NCBI GenBank assembly: GCA_963678585.2
Contig: CAXXGA010000002.1
Coordinates: forward strand, 3,250,107 to 3,314,106
Direction: 5' to 3'
Length of the DNA: 64,000 bases
From: Breoghania sp963678585
GTDB taxonomy: Bacteria > Pseudomonadota > Alphaproteobacteria > Rhizobiales > Stappiaceae
Shown here: piece by piece, positions 36,775 through 44,157 of the stretch
Layout: each line of letters begins with the position of its first letter
How positions within the stretch are numbered: the first letter of the stretch is position 1
Program-made: the position numbers and the translations under genes
Notes under the pieces: generated by a model
Database searches by the model: none
Told to the model about the DNA's origin: nothing
The model's input: the letters and a program-made list of their open reading frames with translations, nothing else

Positions 36775-36862
36775 CGGATGAAAGCCTGACGAGGGCACGG
36801 AGAAGAGGATTGAGAGGCTCCGCGCCACCCGCCCGGGTCGGGGCCCGAGCCCCGTCTGCAGA

Positions 36863-37774
36863 TCAGACCGGGAACTGGACGTAGCCCCAGAAGCCGATTG
36901 AAGTCAGGAAGTTGAAAACCAGCGTCATCGTGGCGATGGTGCAGGCGGGCGGGTCGATATGCGTGTCACTGCCGTCAAGGAAGAGACGCGCATAGAACTC
37001 GCCGACAAAGGCACACAGAAGTCCCGCCAGACCGGCCCAGATCATGCTGCCGGAAGCGACGCCGACGATGGCCGCGGGAAGCGCAATGTGGTGCGTCACC
37101 GGGGTCAGCACGCCAAGCGTCAGAAGAATGAGGCTCGCGGCGCAGATACCGAAGGCAAGCAATGCACCGGGCGTCCCGTAGGTGATGCCGAGCCAGCCCC
37201 CGAACAGACCCACACCCACGCCGATCACCGCGAGCTGGGCGGCAGAACTCTGGAACACCAGCCACTTGGTCGCATCGGTGGGATGCAGGAAGCGCTCCTT
37301 GATATCGCCCGCGCCGCACAGACCGCAGGTGCCCCAGGCAAAGCGCACGATGAAGGCGGAGATCACGACGCCGAGGCCGGGATAATCCGTCCAGGCAAGG
37401 CCGGGTCCGAAATCGGGCACCATCGCAATGAGCCAGACGAGCACATAGCCGATGATGCCGAAGGCACCGCCGACCAGCAGCACGTCCGGGCTGTTGAGCC
37501 CCATGCCCGCGGTCACGATGTTACGGCCCGTGTCGAGTTTGCCCTTGCAGGCGGCATAGGCGGCAGCCGCCACGCCCGAAGCGAAACCGCCCACATGGGG
37601 GCCGAATACGCCGAAGGGAATTCCGAAGAAATCGGTCGCGGCCGGCGCGACGGCAAGCTGGATAGCCACGCCGATCATGGTCAGAATGCCGACGAAGGCG
37701 AAGGCAGGCAGAGCCCCGATCGCCGCGCCGAAAATGCCGCCGCCAAAAGCGACGAGTAAGCCGATCATACTCAT
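36863..37774 (-). CDS. Polytopic membrane protein, putative permease linked to the microcompartment
   Basis: A 303-residue, Gly/Ala-rich protein with roughly 8-9 hydrophobic segments. I do not recognise a named transporter family with certainty. Notable polar motifs are FGPHVGGFASGVAAAAYAA, the intramembrane FAWGTCGLCGAGDIKERF loop, and DTHIDPPACTIATM close to the C terminus (an Asp-x-His...Asp-Pro-Pro motif between helices). The start ATG at 37774 has GGGGGA upstream. It is divergent from the glycyl-radical microcompartment operon and cotranscribed with acetate kinase, so it may facilitate uptake of the diol or export of the alcohol or acid product (inference). Confidence 0.6.
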   Translation of the reverse strand: MSMIGLLVAFGGGIFGAAIGALPAFAFVGILTMIGVAIQLAVAPAATDFFGIPFGVFGPHVGGFASGVAAAAYAACKGKLDTGRNIVTAGMGLNSPDVLLVGGAFGIIGYVLVWLIAMVPDFGPGLAWTDYPGLGVVISAFIVRFAWGTCGLCGAGDIKERFLHPTDATKWLVFQSSAAQLAVIGVGVGLFGGWLGITYGTPGALLAFGICAASLILLTLGVLTPVTHHIALPAAIVGVASGSMIWAGLAGLLCAFVGEFYARLFLDGSDTHIDPPACTIATMTLVFNFLTSIGFWGYVQFPV

Positions 37775-38193
37775 GTCATCCCCCGTGCAATGTCATCGAC
37801 GGGTCACGGACGACTTGGGCGGCCAGTCGCTCAGTCGAGTTTTGGTTTTCGATCTCCGGACACATGTCGATTGCTCGGTTTTTATTGGGTTTCCGCCCGT
37901 TTTCCGCATGTAAGAAGGCACAGACTTACCCGTTCCGCGGAAAACAGTTCCCGCAGCCGCAAGTCTCACGCCCATCGTTATTCAGATACCGACAGCAACT
38001 CCGGAAAGAGCGCATCGATCACGAAAATCGTAGGTTCAAGTTATTTGGTGGGTCAACGCCATGAATTTGTCTGGCGATGGTAATTTCTTGCAAGTCGGGG
38101 CAGAACGACCGCAAAGCGCACGTTCTTTCCTTGCGCCAGCTCACAGCCGGGCGCCTCACCCTCGATTTTCGCGAAATGTTTCAGCCACTTGGT

Positions 38194-38381
38194 TTGCCGG
38201 ATCGATTTTTCCGACCTGCGACAACAATGCAGCCCCTTACCTAAATCGAGGTCGCAGAGCGCAAGAATTCACCGACTGTGACAACAATTTACCCGCTCCC
38301 TGTCTTTTCTTGTCTGCGACAGGAATGACCAAAAGAAGCTAAAATGCCAGCGTTTCCGAGCCGTTGCTTGCCGAATCGATT
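38194..38381. repeat. Pair of 14-bp direct repeats in the divergent control region
   Basis: TTGCCGGATCGATT (38194-38207) and TTGCCGAATCGATT (38368-38381), one mismatch, 174 bases apart in the otherwise gene-free 37775-38488 region. They may be regulator sites; not palindromic as a whole, though ATCGAT is. Confidence 0.5.
38216..38326 (+). promoter_or_regulatory. Direct repeats CTGyGACAACAAT upstream of the microcompartment operon
   Basis: CTGCGACAACAAT (38216-38228) and CTGTGACAACAAT (38276-38288) lie exactly 60 bases apart; a degenerate third copy CTGCGACAGGAAT is at 38314-38326. AraC-type regulators commonly bind direct repeats, so these are candidate sites for the YesN-like response regulator encoded at 53964 (inference). 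They lie 160-270 bases before the first gene. Confidence 0.55.
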
Positions 38382-38420
38382 CCAAGCAAAGAATTACCCG
38401 CCAATGTCAATACGCTCTCG

Positions 38421-38450
38421 TTGACCCTTTTCAATACCGGGGAATACGAT
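38421..38450 (+). promoter_or_regulatory. Candidate promoter of the microcompartment operon
   Basis: TTGACC (38421-38426) and TACGAT (38445-38450) with an 18-base spacer, 39 bases before the first start codon. TTGACCCTTTTCAA overlaps the -35 and loosely resembles an FNR-type box (TTGAT-N4-ATCAA), but the match is imperfect. Confidence 0.45.
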
Positions 38451-38488
38451 CCACCAGAACGAGCAAGAAGACTTGGCAGCTACTTATC

Positions 38489-39079
38489 ATGACCCGGAAC
38501 GCTCAAAGAAACATACTCATGTTCGTCGGAGACTTCTCCGAAGACTATGAAGTCATGGTGCCGTTTCAGGCCTTGAAAATGGCTGGTTTCAACGTGGATG
38601 CCGTCTGCCCCGGCAAGAGAGCCGGTGAGTACATAAAGACGGCCATTCACGACTTCGAGGGTGATCAGACCTACACCGAAAAGCCCGGACATCTGTTCCG
38701 ACTGAATGCCACCTTCGCCTTTGTCGAGCCCGATCAGTATTCGGGCCTGTATATCGCCGGCGGTCGGGCCTGCGAATACCTTCGCCTGGACAACGACCTC
38801 CTGGCGATCACGAAAGCCTTCATGGCTTCGAACCGGCCTGTCGCCTCGATCTGCCATGGCGCGCAGATCCTGACGGCTGCCGGTGTGCTCAGCGGGCGCC
38901 GGCTCACAGCCTATCCGGCCTGCGCTCCCGAAATTCGAGCCGTTGGCGGCACTTACGTCGCGGTCGAACCCGAAGAAACGGTCATCGACGGAAATCTCGC
39001 AACATCTCCCGCTTGGCCCGGCCATCCGGACCTGTTGCGCGCGTTCGTGCAGCTCGTCGACCCGCAAACCCTGACCTGA
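38489..39079 (+). CDS. DJ-1/PfpI family protein
   Basis: A 196-residue DJ-1/PfpI (class I glutamine amidotransferase-like) protein: NILMFVGDFSEDYEVMVPFQAL at the N terminus (Glu of the DJ-1 site in DYEV), YIAGGRACEYLR, and SICHGAQILTAAG containing the nucleophilic Cys with the adjacent His. Members include deglycase-like and glyoxalase-like proteins that deal with reactive carbonyls. As the first gene of the operon that makes a reactive aldehyde, a carbonyl-protection role is attractive, but not shown. Confidence 0.85.
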   Translation: MTRNAQRNILMFVGDFSEDYEVMVPFQALKMAGFNVDAVCPGKRAGEYIKTAIHDFEGDQTYTEKPGHLFRLNATFAFVEPDQYSGLYIAGGRACEYLRLDNDLLAITKAFMASNRPVASICHGAQILTAAGVLSGRRLTAYPACAPEIRAVGGTYVAVEPEETVIDGNLATSPAWPGHPDLLRAFVQLVDPQTLT

Positions 39080-39138
39080 AGTAACCGGCTCCGACGGCTC
39101 GCATGGGTCCGCCGGATCATCTCAGCCTGGAGAAGACG

Positions 39139-41667
39139 ATGATTGAGAAGGGCTTTACAAAACCAACGGACCGCGTGATCCGGTTGAAGAACCAGATCCT
39201 GAACGCACGTCCGTATGTGGAATCCGAGCGCGCCGTCCTCGCGACGGAAGCATACAAGGCAAGTGAGGGGCTTTCGCCGATCGTTCGCCGCGCCAAGGTG
39301 GCGGAGAAGATCTTCAACGAGCTTCCGGTCACCATTCGCGAAGACGAACTGATCGTCGGTGCCATCACCAAGAACCCGCGCTCCACGGAAATCTGCCCCG
39401 AATTCTCTTTCGACTGGGTCGAAAAGGAATTCGAGACGATGGCCACCCGCATGGCCGACCCCTTCGAGATCCCGAAGGAAACGGCCGCGGAACTGCATGA
39501 GTGCTTCAAGTACTGGCCCGGCAAGACGACCAGCGATCTGGCCGCCTCCTACATGTCCCAGAAGACGCATGACTGCATCAACAACGGCGTCTTCACCGTC
39601 GGCAACTACTACTTCGGCGGCGTCGGTCACGTCTGCGTCGATTACGGCAAGATCCTGAAGATCGGCTTCCGCGGCATCATCGCCGAGGCCGTGAAGCAGC
39701 TCGAGATGCTGGACAAGATGGATCCGTCCTACATCAAGAAGCAGCAGTTCTATAACGCGATCATCATCACCTACAACGCTGCGACCAACTTCGCGCATCG
39801 CTATGCCGCGAAGGCGGAAGAACTGGCACAGACCGCCTCCTGCCCGACCCGCAAGCAGGAACTGATGCAGATTGCACAGAACTGCCGTCGCGTACCGGAA
39901 AATCCCGCATCGAACTTCTGGGAAGCCTGCCAGACGATGTGGTTCATCCAGTGCATGATGCAGATCGAATCCAGCGGCCACTCCATCTCTCCGGGCCGTT
40001 TCGACCAGTACATGTACCCCTATCTGGAAGCCGACAAGTCCATCAGCCGCGAATTCGCGCAGGAACTGATCGACTGCATCTGGATCAAGCTGAACGACGT
40101 CAACAAGACCCGCGACGAAGTTTCCGCCCAGGCCTTCGCCGGTTACGCCGTGTTCCAGAACCTGTGCGTCGGCGGTCAGACCGAAGACGGTCTCGATGCG
40201 ACGAACGACGTATCCTACATGTGCATGGAAGCGGTGGCGCACGTTCGCCTGCCGGCTCCTTCCTTCTCCATCCGCGTCTGGCAGGGCACCCCTGACGAGT
40301 TCCTCTTCCGCGCCGCGGAAGTCGTCCGTCTCGGCCTCGGCGTCCCCGCCGTCTACAACGACGAAGTCATCATCCCCGCGCTTCAGAACCGCGGCGTGCT
40401 GCTCGCCGATGCCCGCGACTACGGCATCGTCGGCTGCGTGGAACCGCAGGCCATCCACAAGACCGAAGGCTGGCACGATGCGGCCTTCTTCAATGTGGCC
40501 AAGGTTCTCGAAATCACGATGAATGCGGGCAAGGTCGGCGACCTTCAGCTCGGCCCCGTCACCAGCCCGATGGTCTCCTGGACCTCGCTCGACGAGTTCT
40601 ATGAAGCCTTCTCCACGCAGATGGCCTTCTTCGTGAAGCACCTGGTGGAAGCCGACAACTGCGTCGACATCGCCCACGCCGAACGCGCACCGCTGCCGTT
40701 CCAGTCGGCCATGGTCGATGACTGCCTGGGTCGCGGCATGTCCGTCCAGGAAGGCGGCGCGATCTACAACTTCACCGGCCCGCAGGCCTTCGGTGTCGCA
40801 GACAGCGGCGACAGCGTCTACGCGATGAAGAAGTTCGTCTTCGACGACAAGTCGATCACCATGGCCGACCTGAAAGAGGCGCTGGACGCCAACTTCGGTC
40901 TCGCTGCGGGGGCGGCCAACACGTCCGCGGAGCCGACTGAAGAGCAGGTCTACGCTGCGGTTCGCAAGGTGCTGACAAACTCCTCCTCGACCGACATGTC
41001 GACCCTGAAGGACGAAGTCTACCGCACGCTGTCCGCCGGTAACGGCGCCGGCGATGCAGGCGGCAAGTACGAGAACATCCGCCGGATGCTCGACAGCGCC
41101 CCCTGCTTCGGCAACGACATCGACGAGGTCGATCTCATCGCCCGCAAGTGCGCCCAGATCTACTGCAAGGAAGTCGAGAAATACACGAACCCGCGCGGCG
41201 GGCAGTTCCAGGCCGGCATCTACCCGGTGTCTGCGAACGTGCTCTTCGGCAAGGACGTCGCCGCCCTTCCCGACGGCCGTCCCGCCAAGGCGCCTCTGGC
41301 CGACGGCGTGTCCCCGCGCCAGGGCAAGGACGTCAAGGGTCCGACCGCGGCCGCCAACTCGGTTGCCAAGCTCGACCACTTCATCGCGTCGAACGGAACG
41401 CTCTACAACCAGAAATTCCTGCCGAACGCCCTTGCGGGTGACAACGGCCTCAGGAACTTCGCCTCGCTGGTGCGCTCCTACTTCGATCACAAGGGCATGC
41501 ATGTCCAGTTCAACGTGATCGACCGGCAGACCCTGCTGGAAGCGCAGAAGAACCCCGAAGCCCACAGGGATCTCGTGGTTCGCGTGGCCGGCTACTCCGC
41601 CCAGTTCGTCGTGCTCGCCAAGGAAGTGCAGGACGACATCATCAGCCGTACCGAACAGACGTTCTAA
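39139..41667 (+). CDS. Glycyl radical enzyme, B12-independent diol dehydratase type (probable 1,2-propanediol dehydratase)
   Basis: An 842-residue glycyl radical enzyme. Cys433 and Glu435 lie in GCVEPQ, the radical Gly818 in VRVAGYSA, 24 residues from the end. His164 (GGVGH), His281-Ser282 (SSGHS), Cys433, Glu435 and Asp447 (GWHD) sit at exactly the numbers I recall for substrate/catalytic residues of C. butyricum glycerol dehydratase, so dehydration of glycerol or 1,2-propanediol is the best call; choline lyase and isethionate lyase fit less well. Residues about 588-643 are a 56-residue insert absent from that enzyme, with the amphipathic PTEEQVYAAVRKVL helix. ATG at 39139 follows GGAGA by 6 bases. 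Product would be propionaldehyde (or 3-hydroxypropionaldehyde), confined in the microcompartment. Activation is by the radical SAM enzyme at 50453. Confidence 0.88.
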   Translation: MIEKGFTKPTDRVIRLKNQILNARPYVESERAVLATEAYKASEGLSPIVRRAKVAEKIFNELPVTIREDELIVGAITKNPRSTEICPEFSFDWVEKEFETMATRMADPFEIPKETAAELHECFKYWPGKTTSDLAASYMSQKTHDCINNGVFTVGNYYFGGVGHVCVDYGKILKIGFRGIIAEAVKQLEMLDKMDPSYIKKQQFYNAIIITYNAATNFAHRYAAKAEELAQTASCPTRKQELMQIAQNCRRVPENPASNFWEACQTMWFIQCMMQIESSGHSISPGRFDQYMYPYLEADKSISREFAQELIDCIWIKLNDVNKTRDEVSAQAFAGYAVFQNLCVGGQTEDGLDATNDVSYMCMEAVAHVRLPAPSFSIRVWQGTPDEFLFRAAEVVRLGLGVPAVYNDEVIIPALQNRGVLLADARDYGIVGCVEPQAIHKTEGWHDAAFFNVAKVLEITMNAGKVGDLQLGPVTSPMVSWTSLDEFYEAFSTQMAFFVKHLVEADNCVDIAHAERAPLPFQSAMVDDCLGRGMSVQEGGAIYNFTGPQAFGVADSGDSVYAMKKFVFDDKSITMADLKEALDANFGLAAGAANTSAEPTEEQVYAAVRKVLTNSSSTDMSTLKDEVYRTLSAGNGAGDAGGKYENIRRMLDSAPCFGNDIDEVDLIARKCAQIYCKEVEKYTNPRGGQFQAGIYPVSANVLFGKDVAALPDGRPAKAPLADGVSPRQGKDVKGPTAAANSVAKLDHFIASNGTLYNQKFLPNALAGDNGLRNFASLVRSYFDHKGMHVQFNVIDRQTLLEAQKNPEAHRDLVVRVAGYSAQFVVLAKEVQDDIISRTEQTF

Positions 41668-41681
41668 GGCTCACCAACTTC

Positions 41682-41717
41682 GGTGTGCGCGGGCTTGGCT
41701 TTCGGCCTGCGCACACC
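41682..41717 (+). other. Intercistronic hairpin after the glycyl radical enzyme gene
   Basis: GGTGTGCGC (41682-41690) pairs exactly with GCGCACACC (41709-41717), extended inside by GGGC/GCC-type pairing. No T-run. It probably stabilises the upstream mRNA or lowers read-through so that the signature enzyme is made in excess. Confidence 0.6.
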
Positions 41718-41812
41718 GGCCGGACGGACCGGCAGCGAACCGACCGCGTTGCCCGGCCCGTCCGGCCCGCCTCTTTCAAGATCCGAAAAGATCGCTCAGG
41801 ACCGACAAGACC

Positions 41813-42931
41813 ATGAAGACCTACAACAGCTTCCACATCCGCACAGAGGTCGTCTTCGGACCGTCTCTGCTGGAAAGGCTTCACGCCTATCGCGGACAGA
41901 AGGTCGCCATCGTCACGGACGCCTTCATGGCGAAGTCCGGTCCGCTCGACCGCGTGAAGAGCTTTCTGCCCGAATGCGAGATCCTGGTCTTCGACGAGGC
42001 CATCCCCGAGCCCCCGGTAGACACCGTATCCAAGGGCGCGAGCCTTCTCAGGGACTTCTGCCCCGACGTGGTGATCGCGCTGGGCGGCGGCTCGCCGATC
42101 GATGCGGCCAAAGCCATTCTCGCCGTGGTCCGCGAGTCCATCATGGGCCGCAAGATCCCCTTCGTGGCCATCCCCACCACCAGCGGCACCGGTTCCGAAG
42201 TGACTTCTTTTGCGGTCATCTCCGACCCTGCCAACGGTCGCAAGTTTCCCCTGATTTCCGATGAGCTGGTGCCCGACGTGGCGCTGCTCGATCCGGAATT
42301 CGTGCGCACCGCCCCGCCCAGGATCACCGCCGATACCGGCATGGACGTGATCACCCACGCCATCGAGGCCGTGGTGGCGAAGGGCGCGACGCACTTCACC
42401 GACGCCTTTGCCGAAAAATCGCTCGAGCTCGCCTTCGAATATCTGCCGAAGGCTTACGAGACCGGCGACGACATGGAAGCGCGTGACGCCATGCACCAGT
42501 CCTCTTGCCTGGCCGGTCTTGCCTTCACGAGCGCCGGTCTCGGCATCAATCACAGCCTTGCCCATGCGCTTGGCGGCCGCCTTCACCTCGTCCATGGCCG
42601 CATCAACGCGGCCCTGATGCCGATCGTGATCGCCTGGAACGCCGAGGACCCGGAAACGGCCGGACGCTATGCCCGCATCGCCCGGCGCGTCGGTCTCGAC
42701 GTGCCCAGCACACGCGCGGGCGTCCGCTCGCTCATCCGGGCCATCGAGGCCCTTAACCATCGCTTCGCCATCCCGTCCACCTTGAGCGGACTGGGTGTCG
42801 ATATGGCGGAATTCGGCCGTATCCGGTCGGAGATCGCGGCGGCCGCACTGGCAGACGCCTGCACGGCCGGCAATCCCCGCAAACCGTCCCAATCCGAGCT
42901 GGAGAGCCTGCTCGCCCGCATCGGCGGATAG
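41813..42931 (+). CDS. Iron-containing alcohol dehydrogenase (PduQ-like)
   Basis: A 372-residue group III alcohol dehydrogenase. NAD-binding GGGSPIDAAKAI near residue 96, IPTTSGTGSEVTSFAVI, and metal ligands in DVITHAIEAVV (His), NHSLAHALGG and HLVHGRINA. It reduces the aldehyde product to alcohol (1-propanol) and regenerates NAD+ for the aldehyde dehydrogenase inside the compartment. A recognisable encapsulation peptide is not obvious at either end; the C-terminal KPSQSELESLLARIGG segment is amphipathic and could serve as one. Confidence 0.9.
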   Translation: MKTYNSFHIRTEVVFGPSLLERLHAYRGQKVAIVTDAFMAKSGPLDRVKSFLPECEILVFDEAIPEPPVDTVSKGASLLRDFCPDVVIALGGGSPIDAAKAILAVVRESIMGRKIPFVAIPTTSGTGSEVTSFAVISDPANGRKFPLISDELVPDVALLDPEFVRTAPPRITADTGMDVITHAIEAVVAKGATHFTDAFAEKSLELAFEYLPKAYETGDDMEARDAMHQSSCLAGLAFTSAGLGINHSLAHALGGRLHLVHGRINAALMPIVIAWNAEDPETAGRYARIARRVGLDVPSTRAGVRSLIRAIEALNHRFAIPSTLSGLGVDMAEFGRIRSEIAAAALADACTAGNPRKPSQSELESLLARIGG

Positions 42932-43018
42932 GAACCGAGGGAGTATGCAGCAGAGCAACAACCGCGAAGAGAAGACGGCAAACATCAACATCGGAACATC
43001 GTGACCAAGGAGACAGCG

Positions 43019-43303
43019 ATGCAACAGGAAGCACTGGGAATGGTCGAGACCAAGGGTCTTGTCGGCGCGATCGAAGCGGCGGACGCCATGGTGAAATCGG
43101 CCAACGTGACAATGATTGGCTACGAGAAGATCGGCTCCGGCCTCGTGACCGTGATGGTCCGCGGTGACGTCGGTGCGGTCAAGGCCGCAACGGACGCGGG
43201 CGCAGTGGCGGCCGAAAAGGTCGGCACCGTGGCCTCTGTCCACGTCATTCCGCGTCCGCACATGGAAGTGGAACGTATCCTGCCGAAGCTCCCCACCGAA
43301 TAA
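43019..43303 (+). CDS. BMC-H shell protein (PduA/PduJ-like)
   Basis: A 94-residue single-BMC-domain hexameric shell protein: ALGMVETKGLVGAIEAADAMVKSANV, VMVRGDVGAVKAATDAGA and VHVIPRPH, all close to PduA/PduJ. It forms flat hexagonal tiles whose central pore admits polar substrates. ATG at 43019 follows AGGAG by 6 bases. It is the standard, unextended hexamer of the locus and most likely the major tile. Confidence 0.95.
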   Translation: MQQEALGMVETKGLVGAIEAADAMVKSANVTMIGYEKIGSGLVTVMVRGDVGAVKAATDAGAVAAEKVGTVASVHVIPRPHMEVERILPKLPTE

Positions 43304-43331
43304 CCCCTGACAAGGACAAGGAGAATCCGTC

Positions 43332-44135
43332 ATGAAAGACGAGCTTGTCGAACAGCTTATGGGGGAAGTTATCCGCAAGATGGGTGGCGGCAACGACGCA
43401 GCCCCCGCAGCCCCCGAAGCCGCTCCTGCGAAGGCGCCGGCTACCTGCAACCTGACCGAATTCGTCGGCACGGCCATCGGCAACACGATTGGCATGGTCA
43501 TCGCCAATGTCGATCCGGCGCTGCACGAGAAGATGAACATCGACAAGAAGTACCGTTCCATCGGTATCGTCGGTGCCCGGACCGGTGCCGGTCCGCACAT
43601 CTTCGCGGCCGACGAAGCGGTCAAGGCGACCAACAGCGAGGTCCTCGTGATCGAGCTGCCGCGTGACACCGAAGGCGGAGCCGGCCACGGCTCGTTGATC
43701 ATCTTCGGCGCCGCCGACGTCTCCGACGCCCGGCGTGCGGTTGAAGTGACCCTGTCGGAAGTGGAACGCACCTTCGGCGACGTCTACGGCAACTCTGCCG
43801 GGCATCTGGAATTCCAGTACACCGCCCGCGCCAGCGCTGCCCTCAACAAGGCGTTCGGCGCCCCGATCGGCCAGGCTTTCGGCATCACGGTCGGCGGTCC
43901 CGCGGCCATCGGCGTTCTGTTGGCCGACACGGCAGCCAAGGCGGCGACCATCGACCCCATCGCCTACAGCTCCCCGGCCAGCGGCACGAGCTTCTCCAAC
44001 GAGGTGATCTTTGCATTCAGCGGCGACTCCGGTGCCGTGCGTCAGGCGATCCACGCCGCGCGCGATGTCGGCAAGCAGCTTCTGGGTACCATGGATCCGG
44101 CCCCGCTGCTGTCCTCGACCACGCCGTACATCTGA
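43332..44135 (+). CDS. pduB: BMC-T shell protein (PduB-like) with N-terminal cargo-binding extension
   Basis: A 267-residue tandem-BMC trimer very similar to PduB as I remember it (LTEFVGTAIGNTIGMVIANVD; KYRSIGIVGARTGAGPHIFAADEAVKATNSE; ELPRDTEGGAGHGSLII; GTSFSNEVIFAFSGDSGAVRQAI). Residues 2-19 (DELVEQLMGEVIRKMGGG) form an amphipathic helix followed by an Ala/Pro linker, the counterpart of the PduB N-terminal segment, reported to tether enzyme core to shell. No internal start is obvious for a PduB-prime form (no Met near residue 38). Trimers with gated pores are expected to pass larger molecules. Confidence 0.93.
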   Translation: MKDELVEQLMGEVIRKMGGGNDAAPAAPEAAPAKAPATCNLTEFVGTAIGNTIGMVIANVDPALHEKMNIDKKYRSIGIVGARTGAGPHIFAADEAVKATNSEVLVIELPRDTEGGAGHGSLIIFGAADVSDARRAVEVTLSEVERTFGDVYGNSAGHLEFQYTARASAALNKAFGAPIGQAFGITVGGPAAIGVLLADTAAKAATIDPIAYSSPASGTSFSNEVIFAFSGDSGAVRQAIHAARDVGKQLLGTMDPAPLLSSTTPYI

Positions 44136-44157
44136 CCCGTGAAGAAGGAAGACAGTC

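Noticed and set aside
38421..38434. FNR-type box TTGACCCTTTTCAA
   Set aside because: The second half-site is TTCAA instead of ATCAA, and it overlaps the -35 element where an activator would not be expected; kept only as a remark.
38953..41565. 870-codon open frame opposite the glycyl radical enzyme
   Set aside because: Antisense shadow; the plus strand carries all active-site motifs of the radical enzyme.
39139..41667. Choline trimethylamine-lyase or isethionate sulfite-lyase as identity of the radical enzyme
   Set aside because: The diol dehydratase residues (His164, Ser282, Asp447 with Cys433/Glu435) are all present, and no choline or sulfonate transport or sulfite genes are nearby. My comparison is from memory, so an alignment should confirm it.
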